Notes: generated by a model not told the origin, from the letters alone. 52,532 bases of DNA from Saprospiraceae bacterium (GCA_015490175.1 WFYJ01000287.1:1-52532); one strand, 5' to 3'; shown: positions 16,041-25,261, counted from the stretch's first letter. Numbers and translations: made by a program.

Positions 16041-19000
16041 ATGCGACTGAAGACAATAGAGATCAAGGGGTTCAAATCGTTCGCCAACGAGACGGTCATC
16101 CACTTCGACGGCGACGTGATCGGCATCGTGGGGCCGAACGGCTCGGGCAAGTCCAACATCGTGGATGCGGTGCGCTGGGTGCTGGGCGAGCAGAAGACGC
16201 GCGAGCTGCGCCTCGACCAGATGTCGAGCGTGATCTTCAACGGCACCAAAAAGCGGCGGCCGGGCGGCATGGCCCAGGTGACGCTCACCTTCGACAACAC
16301 CAAAAACATCCTGCCCACCGAGTATCAGACCGTCAGCATTACGCGCACGCTGTATCGCAGCGGCGAGAGCGAGTATCGGCTCAACGGCGTGGTGTGCCGC
16401 CGCAAGGACATCACCAACCTGCTGATGGACACCGGCATCGGTTCCAACTCGTATGCCATCATCGCCCTTTCGATGGTTGATGACATCCTGGCCGACAAGG
16501 ACAACGCGCGCCAGCGCATGTTCGAGCAGGCCGCCGGCATCAGCAAGTACAAGGTGCGCAAGCGCGAGACACTCAGCAAGCTCAACCAGACCACGGCCGA
16601 CCTGGACCGCGTCGAAGACCTGCTCTACGAGATCGAGAGCAACCTCAAGACGCTGGAGAAGCAGGCACGCCGCACGCGCCGCTACTTCGAGCTCAAAGAC
16701 CAGTACAAGACGCTGAGCCTCGAGCTGGCGGCCTGGCGCACGGCCGGCCTGAAGCGCAAGTTCAAATCGCTGGCCGGCTCGGTGCAGCAGCAGGAAGATG
16801 CCTTTCGGCAAATTGAGATCGAGATCCGGCAGGCCGAGGCGGCCCTCGAGGCCGAGCGCAAGGCCAACCTCGACAAGGAGCAACTGCTCTCGACGCGCCA
16901 GCGCGAGCTCAACAGCCTCACCGGGCGCATACGCGGCATGGAGGCCGACAAGCGGATGCTGCAGCAGCAGGCCCGCTTTGCCGAAGAGACGCGCGAGAAG
17001 ACGGCCCGCCAGATCGAAGAGGCCAAGAGCCGGTTGGCGCGCCTCGAGGAGCAGGTGGCTTCGCTGCGCGAGCGCCTTGTGGAGGAGAAGCGCCTCGAGG
17101 CCGAGCTCGAAGAGCAGCTCGATGCCGCCGAAGCGGCCCTGCAGGCCAAACGGTCGGAGCACGGCTCGCTCAAGGCCGATCTCGATGCCGTGCTCGAGCA
17201 GCAGCAGGAGCTGGAGCGGCGCCTGTTCGAGAAAGAGAAGCAAAAGGCCGTCTGGCAAAACCAGTTGCAGAGCCTCGAACAGGAGGCGCAGCGTTTGGCG
17301 GAAGCCGAAGCGAAAAGCAAGGGCGAGGCCGCCCGCCTCCGGGAGCAGCTCGCCGGCCTGAAGGCCGAAGAGGAAAAAGTGCGGGCCGAGCTGGAGCAAT
17401 TGGAAAAGGCCGAAGCCGACCGACAGAAAGCCATCGAAGAGACGCGCCGAAAGATGGAAGCGCTCGAAGAGGAGCGCAGCGCCATCAACCGGCGGCTCGA
17501 TGCCAAACGCAACGAGTTGCAGCTCATGCGCTCGATGGTCGAGAACCTCGAGGGCTTTCCCGAGAGCATCCGCTTCCTGAGCGGCAAAAAGGAATGGGCC
17601 CGTCAGGCGCACCTGCTCACCGACCTGATCTACGTGGAGGAAAGCTATCGGGTGGCCATCGAGAACTACCTCGACCCCTGGCTCAACTACTATGTGGTGC
17701 CCGACATCGAGGCGGCCCGCCAGGCCATTCGCCTGCTGCACAGCGCCCAGAAGGGCAAGGCCCATTTTTTCCTGCTCGACGCCTTTGCCGATTACGAGCC
17801 GCCCATGCGCATGCTGCCCGCCGGCACGCGCCCCGCCATTGATCTGGTGCAATGCGACCCGGCCTATCGCAAGCTGGTGGCCTTCCTGCTGGATGGCGTG
17901 GTGGTGGCCAGCGAGGGCGCGCTCGACATCCCGCTCGACGAGCCCGACCTTGTCCTGCTCGCTGCCGACGGCACCTTCATCCGCCGCCGCCACAGCATTT
18001 CGGGTGGCAGCATCGGCCTGTTCGAAGGCAAGAAAATCGGTCGCCAGAAGAACATCGAGATGCTGGAGAAGGCCATCCGCAAGCTGCAGCAGCAGGAACA
18101 GCAACTCTCGACCGAATACTTCGCCCTGAAGAAGCATCTGGCGACGTTGCGCCAGAAAGATCTGCAACAGGAGATCCGCCAGTTGCAAGCGCGCCTCAAC
18201 CGGCTGGTCAACGAGCGCGCTACGGCGGCGGCGCGCCTCGAGCAGTTCGAGGCCTCCCTTTCGGGAAACAGCGCCCGCCTCGAAGAAATCGCCGCAGGCC
18301 GCGCCGAGCTGGAGCAGGGCATGCAGCAGCTCAAAGGCGAACTCAAGGCGCTCGAACAGCAGTTGCGCACCCTGCGCCGGCAGATCAGCCGGGCCGACGA
18401 GTCGTATCGGAGCGTGGCCGAGTCCTTGAGCGAGGCCAGCGCCCGCTTCAACCAGGCCAACATCGAGTTCATCAAGCAGCAAAACAAGGTGGGTGCCCTG
18501 CAAAAGGAGTTGGCATTTGCCGAAAGGCAGATGGACGAAATACGTGCCCGCCTGCAGCGCGACCAGCGCGCCCTCGAGGAAGCCGTCGCCCAGTACGATG
18601 AGACGCAAGCCGAGATCGAAAAGCTCGATGCGCAGTTGCTCGAAGCCTACGCCCGACGCGACGAGCAGCAGGCCCTCCTCACCGAAGCGGAAAAAGCCTA
18701 CTTCGAAGCGCGCGGCGGCATCAACGAGCTCGAAGACCGCCTGCGCAAGCTCAACCGCAAGCGCCAGGACCTGCAGTCGCTCATCAACGACCTGAAAGAC
18801 AAACGCACCGAGGTGCAGCTCCAGCTGCAGACCGTCAACGAGCGCCTGCGCGTAGAGTTCAACGTCTCGGTCAACGAGCTGCCCGACCCGCCCGACGAGG
18901 CCGACCCGGCGCGCCTGGCGGAGCTGGAGGCCAAAGTGAGCAAGCTCAAAAACAGGCTCGACAACTACGGCGAGATCAACCCCATGGCCGTAGAGGCTTA

Positions 19001-19607
19001 CGAGGAAATGCAGGAGCGCTACGAAACCATCAAGAGCCAGCGCGACGACATCCTCAAGGCCAAGGAAGACCTCATGGAGACCATCAAAGAGATCGAGGAG
19101 ACGGCCACCACGCAGTTCCTCGACGCCTTCGAGAAGGTACGCCTGCACTTCATCGAGGTGTTCCGCAGCCTCTTCAGCGAAGGCGACACCGCCGACCTGA
19201 TCCTCCTGAACCCCGACGATCCGCTCAACTCGAAGATCGAGATCGTGGCCAAACCCAAGGGCAAACGGCCCCAGACCATCTCGCAGCTGTCGGGCGGTGA
19301 AAAGACGCTGACGGCTACGGCCCTGCTCTTCGCCCTCTACCTGCTCAAGCCTGCGCCCTTCTGCATCTTCGACGAGGTGGACGCCCCGCTCGACGACGTC
19401 AACATCGAGAAGTTCAACCGCATCATCAAGAAGTTCTCGAAAGCCTCGCAGTTCATCATCGTCACGCACAACAAGCTCACCATGGCCGCCGTCGACATCA
19501 TCTACGGCGTCTATATGCCCGAGGAGGGCGTCTCGGCCGTCACGCCCGTGGACTTCCGCCAGCTCGAAGCCGGCCCCATCCTCGAGGCGGTGAGCCCGGA
19601 GGAGTGA
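16041..19607 (+). CDS. smc: Chromosome segregation ATPase SMC
   Basis: Condensin-like ATPase that organises and separates the chromosome, working as a dimer with ScpA and ScpB (not in this window). The 1188-residue protein has Walker A GPNGSGKSNIVDAV near the N-terminus, two very long coiled coils rich in Glu/Arg/Ala/Leu/Gln, a hinge domain in the centre (about 510-660), the ABC signature LSGGEKTLTATALL and Walker B APFCIFDEVDAPLDD at the C-terminus. The start MRLKTIEIKGFKSF at 16041 is the family N-terminus; in-frame extension back to 15855 crosses both hairpin motifs and is not plausible. Two exact class I motifs lie inside the gene in different reading frames. Confidence 0.98.
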   Translation: MRLKTIEIKGFKSFANETVIHFDGDVIGIVGPNGSGKSNIVDAVRWVLGEQKTRELRLDQMSSVIFNGTKKRRPGGMAQVTLTFDNTKNILPTEYQTVSITRTLYRSGESEYRLNGVVCRRKDITNLLMDTGIGSNSYAIIALSMVDDILADKDNARQRMFEQAAGISKYKVRKRETLSKLNQTTADLDRVEDLLYEIESNLKTLEKQARRTRRYFELKDQYKTLSLELAAWRTAGLKRKFKSLAGSVQQQEDAFRQIEIEIRQAEAALEAERKANLDKEQLLSTRQRELNSLTGRIRGMEADKRMLQQQARFAEETREKTARQIEEAKSRLARLEEQVASLRERLVEEKRLEAELEEQLDAAEAALQAKRSEHGSLKADLDAVLEQQQELERRLFEKEKQKAVWQNQLQSLEQEAQRLAEAEAKSKGEAARLREQLAGLKAEEEKVRAELEQLEKAEADRQKAIEETRRKMEALEEERSAINRRLDAKRNELQLMRSMVENLEGFPESIRFLSGKKEWARQAHLLTDLIYVEESYRVAIENYLDPWLNYYVVPDIEAARQAIRLLHSAQKGKAHFFLLDAFADYEPPMRMLPAGTRPAIDLVQCDPAYRKLVAFLLDGVVVASEGALDIPLDEPDLVLLAADGTFIRRRHSISGGSIGLFEGKKIGRQKNIEMLEKAIRKLQQQEQQLSTEYFALKKHLATLRQKDLQQEIRQLQARLNRLVNERATAAARLEQFEASLSGNSARLEEIAAGRAELEQGMQQLKGELKALEQQLRTLRRQISRADESYRSVAESLSEASARFNQANIEFIKQQNKVGALQKELAFAERQMDEIRARLQRDQRALEEAVAQYDETQAEIEKLDAQLLEAYARRDEQQALLTEAEKAYFEARGGINELEDRLRKLNRKRQDLQSLINDLKDKRTEVQLQLQTVNERLRVEFNVSVNELPDPPDEADPARLAELEAKVSKLKNRLDNYGEINPMAVEAYEEMQERYETIKSQRDDILKAKEDLMETIKEIEETATTQFLDAFEKVRLHFIEVFRSLFSEGDTADLILLNPDDPLNSKIEIVAKPKGKRPQTISQLSGGEKTLTATALLFALYLLKPAPFCIFDEVDAPLDDVNIEKFNRIIKKFSKASQFIIVTHNKLTMAAVDIIYGVYMPEEGVSAVTPVDFRQLEAGPILEAVSPEE
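16800..16812 (-). repeat. GAAA-hairpin motif, class I
   Basis: Minus-strand copy within smc coiled coil, read as AFRQI. Confidence 0.85.
18516..18528 (+). repeat. GAAA-hairpin motif, class I
   Basis: Plus-strand copy within smc, read as FAERQ, a different frame and orientation from the copy at 16800. Confidence 0.85.
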
Positions 19608-19655
19608 GCGGGGAAAGTGAGGGATCCTGCGGGGAACGCTTCTGCAAGGAACCGG

Positions 19656-20330
19656 TTATCCATCTCGGTGGCGGACGATCTCCTGCAATGCTTGCCTGAG
19701 GGAATGCTCGAATTCCTGAAATGCAGACAGTGCCTTCAGGGCCTCGATGCGCACCTTGCTTCCGGCAGATTCGTACAGGAAACTGATTTCAAGCATCCTT
19801 TTTCGCTGGCGTCTGCTGCGGTGGGCGTTGGCCTCGCGAATTATTTGTTCGAGTCGTTGTTTGGGATCGGCAATGGACTCTATTTCGCCAGGTCCTGGCA
19901 GATTGACGTGCTCCGGTTTGCCCCCAAGGCCTTTCAGCTCTTCTGTCAGCCATTGGTTGTCGGCCAGCATCCAGGCTTCGGTTTCTTTGGTTTCTTTAAC
20001 CGGAATCAGGGGGACGAAGTGGAATTCCACGGTTCGGAATTGCTCGTCCTGAAAGACCTTGTTGAAATGGTTTTGCCTGACTTCATCAAAAGAGGGCGTG
20101 CCGTCGCGGTGAAGGATCAGCATGTGGTATCCTTTCAATTGGTTGCACAGGGAATGCACCTTTTGGAGGTAACTATCGCCCTCTGTCTGAAATTCGTCCA
20201 CCACCAGCACCTCCCATTCCTCATCAGCGAGCGTGTGCAACAGACGCGTGATGAGGCGCTCTATCAAAGGCCTGAAGAACCGCCAGTCGGTAGGGCCTTC
20301 TCCGTGAAATGCTATGGCCAGCGTGTTCAT
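19656..20330 (-). CDS. DUF4276-type TOPRIM-like protein, partner of AAA ATPase
   Basis: A 224-residue protein beginning MNTLAIAFHGEGPTDWRFFR. The EGPTD word and a following YHMLILHRDGTPSFDEV segment fit the acidic Glu and Asp positions of TOPRIM-like folds and resemble DUF4276 proteins. TOPRIM domains cut or rejoin nucleic acids in OLD nucleases and RloB- and PARIS-type systems, so a nuclease effector role is plausible but inferred. Its ATG overlaps the stop of the ATPase gene by four bases (ATGA), so the two are co-translated. No membrane segments. It ends 48 bases from smc, convergent. Confidence 0.75.
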   Translation of the reverse strand: MNTLAIAFHGEGPTDWRFFRPLIERLITRLLHTLADEEWEVLVVDEFQTEGDSYLQKVHSLCNQLKGYHMLILHRDGTPSFDEVRQNHFNKVFQDEQFRTVEFHFVPLIPVKETKETEAWMLADNQWLTEELKGLGGKPEHVNLPGPGEIESIADPKQRLEQIIREANAHRSRRQRKRMLEISFLYESAGSKVRIEALKALSAFQEFEHSLRQALQEIVRHRDG

Positions 20331-21718
20331 TCTACAGGTTCAGGTGTCTTTTGATACATGAGAAACTCTTTCACGCGCTGCAGGGAGATTTTTTTCTCGG
20401 GTGGTGTGAGCCCGGGAATCTCTTCGTTGGGATCCAGGGAGACGGGCAACATACGCGTGCGGTACCAGGTGGCGTGGTGCTTCGGGTCTGCCACCGGTCG
20501 GATTTCGGCAAAGTAGCATTGGCCCTGGAATTCCCCTCTTCTCAATGCCAGGGAAAACTCTGCGAGCAGAATGGGCGAATGGGTATTGGCCAGCACCTGG
20601 CGCAGGCGAAATGCGCGAGATGCCGGTTCTTGCCTGAAGTCGGTAGTCAGGTCGGTGAGCAGTGCCACCGTGTCCTTCAGTCGGGTGGGGTGCACGCCGT
20701 TCTCCGGCTCTTCGAGGCACAGGGTGCCGCTCCAGTCGTCATCTTCCGACAGGGCGGCAAGGACCAGCAGCCGAAGCGTGCCCTCTGACAATACACCGGC
20801 CGACCATTCCTGCCCTGCAGTCGTTTCTGCCTTGATGACGAATTGCTTGCGCTCATCATCTCTGTCCACGAAAACGCGTTTGATGTAGGGCACAAAGCGC
20901 CGCAGCTTGGAGCTTATGTGCAGCAGAGCATCCGGATCCTTCTCCTGAAGCCCTTGCAGCATGCCGGCAAGGTTTTCTCCATGTGGTCCCAGATGTTGAG
21001 GACCCAGCATTTTGGTGGGTTCGCGCATCTGTGTGGGCTGCAGGTGCAGCTCGCGCCAGCTCAACATTTCTTTTTTGGCGGCGTAGGCATGTGGAAACTC
21101 CGTGCCGCTGATTCCGCTCAATACGGAGCGTTCCAGCTCTTTGACAGGGGTAGGACGCCCGCCCCGAATGCCGTCTTGCCGGACAAAAATGGTGGGTATG
21201 CCATCTTTTACTTCGGTGTAGAGATAAGGTTTATACGTGTTCTTCGGCTTGGGCGCGCTCCAGTATTTTTTGTTTTTCCCGACGGTTTTTTTGAACCATT
21301 CATCCTCCTTGGGCCGGATGGGGAGGAGTGCTTCTCTGGTGACCAGCAGCTTTTCCAGCCCGTTGCCTGCCTTGCGGCACTCGATTTCGATCTCGTACCT
21401 GAGGCGCAGGTGCCTCAATTGGCTTTCGTTGCCCCAATCGTCGCGGATTACCGGGTTGACGAACATTTCTACGGCAAAGCGCATGTGAGAGGCACTCTTG
21501 CCGCGTGCAAACTGGGTGAACAGCTCTTCTGGTTCGCCGCGTTGGCGGGCAAATGCTTGCCGCAAATCGCTTTCTGCAATGGCCGACAGCAACATCAGCG
21601 CGTCGAAGAGGTTGCTCTTGCCCGAGGCATTGGCTCCGGCAATCAGGGTGAAAGGGGCAAGCTCCAACTTGAAGTCTCGGAATGACTTGAAGCCATCGAT
21701 TTCGATTCGGGTGATCAT
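20327..21718 (-). CDS. AAA (OLD/SMC-like ABC) ATPase of a two-gene candidate defence module
   Basis: A 463-residue ATPase starting MITRIEIDGFKSFRDF. Walker A is LIAGANASGKSNLFDAL; the ABC-like signature is GVLSEGTLRLL, Walker B is TLCLEEPENGVHPTRL, and a VLANTHSPILL segment follows, as in AAA_21/OLD-type ATPases. There is no C-terminal TOPRIM domain: the TOPRIM-like part is the separate downstream gene, so the pair looks like a split OLD or a PARIS/RloAB-like system. I would expect a DNA-end or phage-signal sensor that licenses the partner. The start at 21718 is chosen for the conserved N-terminus; an in-frame extension to 21826 crosses the divergent promoter region. Confidence 0.88.
   Translation of the reverse strand: MITRIEIDGFKSFRDFKLELAPFTLIAGANASGKSNLFDALMLLSAIAESDLRQAFARQRGEPEELFTQFARGKSASHMRFAVEMFVNPVIRDDWGNESQLRHLRLRYEIEIECRKAGNGLEKLLVTREALLPIRPKEDEWFKKTVGKNKKYWSAPKPKNTYKPYLYTEVKDGIPTIFVRQDGIRGGRPTPVKELERSVLSGISGTEFPHAYAAKKEMLSWRELHLQPTQMREPTKMLGPQHLGPHGENLAGMLQGLQEKDPDALLHISSKLRRFVPYIKRVFVDRDDERKQFVIKAETTAGQEWSAGVLSEGTLRLLVLAALSEDDDWSGTLCLEEPENGVHPTRLKDTVALLTDLTTDFRQEPASRAFRLRQVLANTHSPILLAEFSLALRRGEFQGQCYFAEIRPVADPKHHATWYRTRMLPVSLDPNEEIPGLTPPEKKISLQRVKEFLMYQKTPEPVE
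20503..20512 (-). repeat. Partial hairpin word (TTTGCCGAAA)
   Basis: Ten-base left part of the class I motif without the closing GGC, inside the ATPase gene. Confidence 0.4.
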
Positions 21719-21784
21719 GAGTCCGGTGGTTGGCCGTGTTCCCCAATATAGGTTTTTTCTTTCTCCAGCCCAAAGATTGGCGAT

Positions 21785-21800
21785 ATTTGGAGCACCAAAT
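21785..21800. promoter_or_regulatory. Palindrome between divergent ATPase and nucleotidase genes
   Basis: ATTTGG-AGCA-CCAAAT is a perfect 6-bp inverted repeat, 25 bases upstream of the nucleotidase ATG. It could be an operator or a short leader hairpin. Confidence 0.35.
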
Positions 21801-21824
21801 GTTTCCTGCCAAAACCATCCCATC

Positions 21825-23447
21825 ATGTCGCTGCGCCATTTGCCTTTTTCGCTTTTGTTGTTGTTCCTTGTTTCCTGCTCCGTTCATCAGCGGCAGGCCG
21901 CTACGGCTACGGCGGAGCCACAGGTCCGCGAGACCGAGCGCGTTGCCGAAGAAGAAACTTACCTTGCTCCGCCTGTAGCTGCCGACGACGGCCGCATCGC
22001 GTTCCAGATCCTGCAGATCAATGACGTGTACGAGATTGCGCCGCTTCCGGGCGACAACCTGGGCGGCATGGCGCGCCTCAAGACGCTGTTCGACAGCCTG
22101 TACAACGAAAACCCCAACACCCTCTTCGTGGTGGCAGGCGATTTCCTGAGCCCGTCGCTGCTGGGCAGCCTCAAGGTCGATGGCGAACGCATCGCGGGGC
22201 GCCACATGGTCGAGGTGATGAACCATGCCGGTGTGGATGTGGTGGCTTTTGGCAACCACGAGTTCGACCTCAAGTATGCCGATTTGCAAAAGCGCATTGA
22301 CGAGTCGGAATTCGAGTGGCTGGCCACCAACGTGCTGCGCCGCGACGGCGACCGCCTGGTGCCCTTCCACGCCAACTTCGGCGATTTCGACTACTACCTG
22401 CCCGAGACCTACATCTGGGAGATCAGCGATGCCGATGGCACCGAGCTGAAGGTGGGCATCTTCAGCGCCGTGCTGCCGGCCAACCGGAAAGACTACGTCT
22501 TTTACGAAGACTTTTACGAGGAAGCCAAAAAGGCCTATCTGGAGCTCAACGCCAGATGCGATCTGGTGCTCGGCCTCACCCATCTCGACCTCGCCATGGA
22601 CCTGAAGCTGGCCAGTATGCTGCCCAACGTGCCCCTCATCATGGGCGGGCACGAGCACGAGCTGCACCACGACAGCGTGGGCAACGTGCACATCTTCAAG
22701 GCCGATGCCAACGCCAAAACGGCCTGGATCCATCAATTCGAGGTGGACAAAGCCCTCATCCCCGGCTACGTCGGCCGCAAGTCGTACGTGCGCCGCATTG
22801 ATCAGACGCTGAAGGCCGATCCCTACGTGGATGAGCTCGTGCAGAAGTGGCTCGGCATCCAGCAAAGTGTCATCCGCTCGGCCGGCGTCGATCCCGAGCG
22901 CGTGCTCATGGTGGCCCACGAGCCCCTCGACGGGCGCGAGGCCTCGGTGCGCAACCATTCCACCAACCTGACGCGCCTCATCACCTCGGCCATGGTGGCT
23001 GCCGCCAAAAAGCCGGTCGATGCCGCCATCCTCAACGGCGGCTCCATCCGCGTCGACGACCAGCTCAAGGGACCGATCACCGCCGTGGACATCTTTCGCA
23101 CGCTGCCTTTCGGCGGCAGCATCGTCGAAGTGGACCTGAAGGGCAGCCTCCTGCGGCGCGTCCTCGACCAGGGCTTGCAAAACAAGGGCAAGGGCGGCTA
23201 CCTGCACCGGGCCGGTATCGCCCGCAAGGACGGCCGCTGGTTCGTGGCCGACCAGCCGCTCGAGGACGAAGCCACCTACCACGTCATCGTGCCTTCCTTC
23301 CTGCTCACCGGCCTGGAGACGGGGCTCGGCTTTTTCACACCCGACAATCCCGACATCCTTGCTGTGGACGAGCCCGCTTCGCCCGACGATGTGCGCTCCG
23401 ACATCCGCAAGGCGGTGATCCATTATCTGACTTCGGTCAGGAAATAA
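21825..23447 (+). CDS. 5'-nucleotidase/UshA-like metallophosphoesterase lipoprotein
   Basis: Hydrolyses nucleotides or related phosphoesters in the periplasm. The 540-residue protein has a lipoprotein signal (LLLFLVSCS, Cys about 18), an N-terminal calcineurin-like domain with QINDVYE (first metal motif, Asp without the usual His two residues on), VVAGDFLSP, VAFGNHEFD and IMGGHEHEL, and a C-terminal nucleotidase domain with HSTNLTRLITSAM and AAILNGGSIR. The GNHEFD and GGHEHE metal motifs are intact. The ATG at 21825 is the first that gives a signal sequence. Downstream, the NadR-like gene is convergent with only 21 bases between. Confidence 0.92.
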   Translation: MSLRHLPFSLLLLFLVSCSVHQRQAATATAEPQVRETERVAEEETYLAPPVAADDGRIAFQILQINDVYEIAPLPGDNLGGMARLKTLFDSLYNENPNTLFVVAGDFLSPSLLGSLKVDGERIAGRHMVEVMNHAGVDVVAFGNHEFDLKYADLQKRIDESEFEWLATNVLRRDGDRLVPFHANFGDFDYYLPETYIWEISDADGTELKVGIFSAVLPANRKDYVFYEDFYEEAKKAYLELNARCDLVLGLTHLDLAMDLKLASMLPNVPLIMGGHEHELHHDSVGNVHIFKADANAKTAWIHQFEVDKALIPGYVGRKSYVRRIDQTLKADPYVDELVQKWLGIQQSVIRSAGVDPERVLMVAHEPLDGREASVRNHSTNLTRLITSAMVAAAKKPVDAAILNGGSIRVDDQLKGPITAVDIFRTLPFGGSIVEVDLKGSLLRRVLDQGLQNKGKGGYLHRAGIARKDGRWFVADQPLEDEATYHVIVPSFLLTGLETGLGFFTPDNPDILAVDEPASPDDVRSDIRKAVIHYLTSVRK

Positions 23448-23468
23448 CGGGGCGGAGACGCGGCCCAC

Positions 23469-24011
23469 CTATGTGGACGCAATTTTTCCGGCTTCGCGCA
23501 GCAGGGCGAGCGCCCTGCGGGTGCGCGCCTCGCCACTTCCTTCGACCACGCCATACGACACGCCCAGCCGCTCGAGCAGTTCCCGGTATCTGACAAAAAG
23601 CTGATCGCGGTCGTGCGGGTTTGCTCGCAGCGGATCGGGCTGCCACGGCAGATCGGGCGCACACAAGAGGTAGTAGTCGCCCCGATGGCGCCGCAGCAGC
23701 GCTTCGAGCCAGGCAGGAGGGGTGCCGAAGCGGTAATCCCACCACACCCGGATCACCTCGAGCGAGGTGTCGGCGAGGATCAGGTCTTCGGCCCCGGCTG
23801 CAGCCGCCAGCTCGAGCGCCGCCTGCCCGTGGGCGATGTGCGTCAGGTCGTCGAGCGTGTACGCGGGGCCGAAACGCTCGAGATACAGGCGGGCATATTC
23901 CGGCACTACGGGCGCCGACAGCTTTTCCGCAAGGGCCCGGCTCAGCGTCGTCTTGCCCGACGACTCGGGGCCGGTAATGACAATTTTCTTCGGGTGCGAT
24001 TTTGTCGGCAT
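23469..24011 (-). CDS. NadR-like AAA ATPase / nicotinamide riboside kinase-type protein
   Basis: A 180-residue P-loop protein with Walker A IVITGPESSGKTTLSRAL, then VPEYARLYLERFG and DLILADTSLEVIRVWWDYRFG, the pattern of AAA_28/NadR C-terminal kinase domains, which phosphorylate nicotinamide riboside in NAD salvage. The adenylyltransferase domain of full NadR is absent. The ATG at 24011 (MPTKSHPKK) is preferred; a start at 24059 would translate part of a dispersed repeat. The Arg-rich C-terminal region (RTRRALALLREAG) is usual. Confidence 0.85.
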   Translation of the reverse strand: MPTKSHPKKIVITGPESSGKTTLSRALAEKLSAPVVPEYARLYLERFGPAYTLDDLTHIAHGQAALELAAAAGAEDLILADTSLEVIRVWWDYRFGTPPAWLEALLRRHRGDYYLLCAPDLPWQPDPLRANPHDRDQLFVRYRELLERLGVSYGVVEGSGEARTRRALALLREAGKIAST

Positions 24012-24027
24012 GTGCGGATATTCCTGT

Positions 24028-24175
24028 CTATCAGAGTGGTTCGGGAAATCCCGTGGCAATGGTTGAGGGTGTAGTGTTGAGGGTTTAGGGTTTGGAGTTT
24101 AAAGTTTAAAGTTTTTCTTATTGACTACCAGCTTTTTGTCAAATCCTCGGTTCCTCGATTGCTCGATTCCTCATC
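24028..24175. repeat. Second copy of the dispersed intergenic repeat (left part)
   Basis: GTGGTTCGGGAAATCCCGTG onward follows the element at 7308-7466 closely: the GGCAATGGTTGAGGGTGTAG stretch, AGTTTAA units, and AGCTTTTTGTCAAATCCTCG. The right inverted end is missing, so this copy looks truncated. Confidence 0.7.
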
Positions 24176-24580
24176 CATTGAAACCGCAGCCTTCGGCCAC
24201 GGAGAGCCGCAGATGGACGCAGTTTGAACGCAGCTTTTGACCAGGTTGAGGGTTTATCATTTTTTCAAGTTGATTGTCAGGACATTGACTCAACCAGCCC
24301 CGCCCCGGGGCGCCTCAACATCGCTGGCGCAGCCAGCGCGTGTTCCGAACTGTCGGAATCTCAACATCCGCATAGCGGTCTCAACCCTGCTCAATCCTCG
24401 GTTCCTCGGTTCCTCACTCATTGCAACCGCAGCTTTCAGCCGCAGATGGACGCACTCGTCGCGCAGTTTGCACAATCGCTCACTTACTCACTCTCTCTTC
24501 ACTCCTTCACTCGCTCACTCCATCGCTATGGTCACTCCATCTCTCTTCTCTCCATCTCAAAAAAATCGTCCATCGTCAGA
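24176..24580. repeat. Repeat-filled gap: CCGCAG, CTCAACC, CACTCC and CCATCGTC words
   Basis: Two related blocks begin with CATTG(A/C)AACCGCAGC (24176 and 24418) and contain CCGCAGATGGACGCA. Between them are GGTTGAGGG and CTCAACC words, and after them a pyrimidine-rich run of CACTC/TCACTCC words (about 24476-24560) and CGTCCATCGTC. A third CCGCAG block is on the minus strand near 32697-32745. I see no gene or RNA here. Confidence 0.65.
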
Positions 24581-24588
24581 TAACTTTG
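24581..24588 (+). promoter_or_regulatory. -7 box (TAACTTTG) upstream of the 24657 gene
   Basis: Exact TAnnTTTG. No clear TTG lies 17-23 bases upstream. A class III hairpin lies between this box and the ATG. Confidence 0.4.
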
Positions 24589-24613
24589 CTTGCATTCGGG
24601 TGTTTGCTTTCGG

Positions 24614-24627
24614 TTGGCTTTCGCCAA
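24614..24627 (-). repeat. GAAA-hairpin motif, class III (TTGGCGAAAGCCAA)
   Basis: Perfect 5-bp stem with GAAA loop (TTTC on the plus strand) in the predicted leader of the next gene, 29 bases before its ATG. Confidence 0.65.
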
Positions 24628-24656
24628 AAATCGCAGCAGGACAAACGATCCGAAAA

Positions 24657-25244
24657 ATGCACGACCTCGAACCATTCTGGAACTGGCGCGACCGCTATAC
24701 GGCCGAGGAGGACGAGCGCTCGCCTTTTTACGGAAGGGAGTACAGCGAGTTTTACTTTTCGCAGCAAATCTACAACTACGTCATCCACCCGCAGTGGGAC
24801 GACTTTGGTTCCAAAACGCTGTACACCAAACTGCTGTGGGCCGACTACGAGGCCGGTTTCGCCATCCTCGAGATGTTGGGCGAGTGGAACGACTGTCTCT
24901 ACAACGACATCATGTTTCTGAAAAGGGAAGTCATCGACCCGCTGCAGGCCGAAGGCATTCACAAGTTTGTGCTCGTGTGCGAAAACGTGCTCAACTTCCA
25001 CGGGCTGGACACCGACTACTACGAGGAGTGGTTCGAGGAAGTGTCGGAAGCCGACGGCTGGGTCTGCTTCATCAACGTGTTGCCCCACGTCGAGGACGAG
25101 TTGAAGCAAACCCGCTTGCACGATTTCATCTACTTCGGCGGTGCACTCAACCACTTCAACTGGCGGCCGCTCAAGCCCGAATTCATCCTTTACGTACTCG
25201 AGGAATACCTCTCGGGCCGCAACCTGGCCTTGCCCGGCTTCTGA
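24657..25244 (+). CDS. Conserved hypothetical protein (195 aa)
   Basis: I do not recognise a family with a known function. The protein starts MHDLEPFWNWRDRY and is acidic and very rich in aromatic residues (YSEFYFSQQIYNYVIHPQWD, YFGGALNHFNWRPLKPEF), has no signal peptide and no membrane segment, and ends LSGRNLALPGF. The lack of low-complexity sequence and good codon structure support a real cytosolic gene. The ATG at 24657 is the first after a -7 box; longer in-frame starts run through the repeat block. The stop lies in a small inverted repeat (TGACGG/CCGTCA, 25242-25264) shared with the convergent lipoprotein gene. Confidence 0.75.
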   Translation: MHDLEPFWNWRDRYTAEEDERSPFYGREYSEFYFSQQIYNYVIHPQWDDFGSKTLYTKLLWADYEAGFAILEMLGEWNDCLYNDIMFLKREVIDPLQAEGIHKFVLVCENVLNFHGLDTDYYEEWFEEVSEADGWVCFINVLPHVEDELKQTRLHDFIYFGGALNHFNWRPLKPEFILYVLEEYLSGRNLALPGF

Positions 25245-25261
25245 CGGCTTTTCGACTTCCG

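Noticed and set aside
15879-19469. Very long open frame antisense to smc (about 1200 codons)
   Set aside because: GC-rich coding DNA with strong third-position bias keeps the antisense frame open. The plus strand holds a complete SMC, and the antisense product is a low-complexity Leu/Glu/His/Ala chain with no recognisable domain.
24418-24475. tRNA-like or structured RNA in the CCGCAG blocks
   Set aside because: No cloverleaf or conserved tRNA boxes; the similarity between blocks is word-like.
24237-24656. N-terminal extension of the 24657 gene
   Set aside because: The added residues come from CTCAACC and CACTCC repeat words, not from protein-like sequence.
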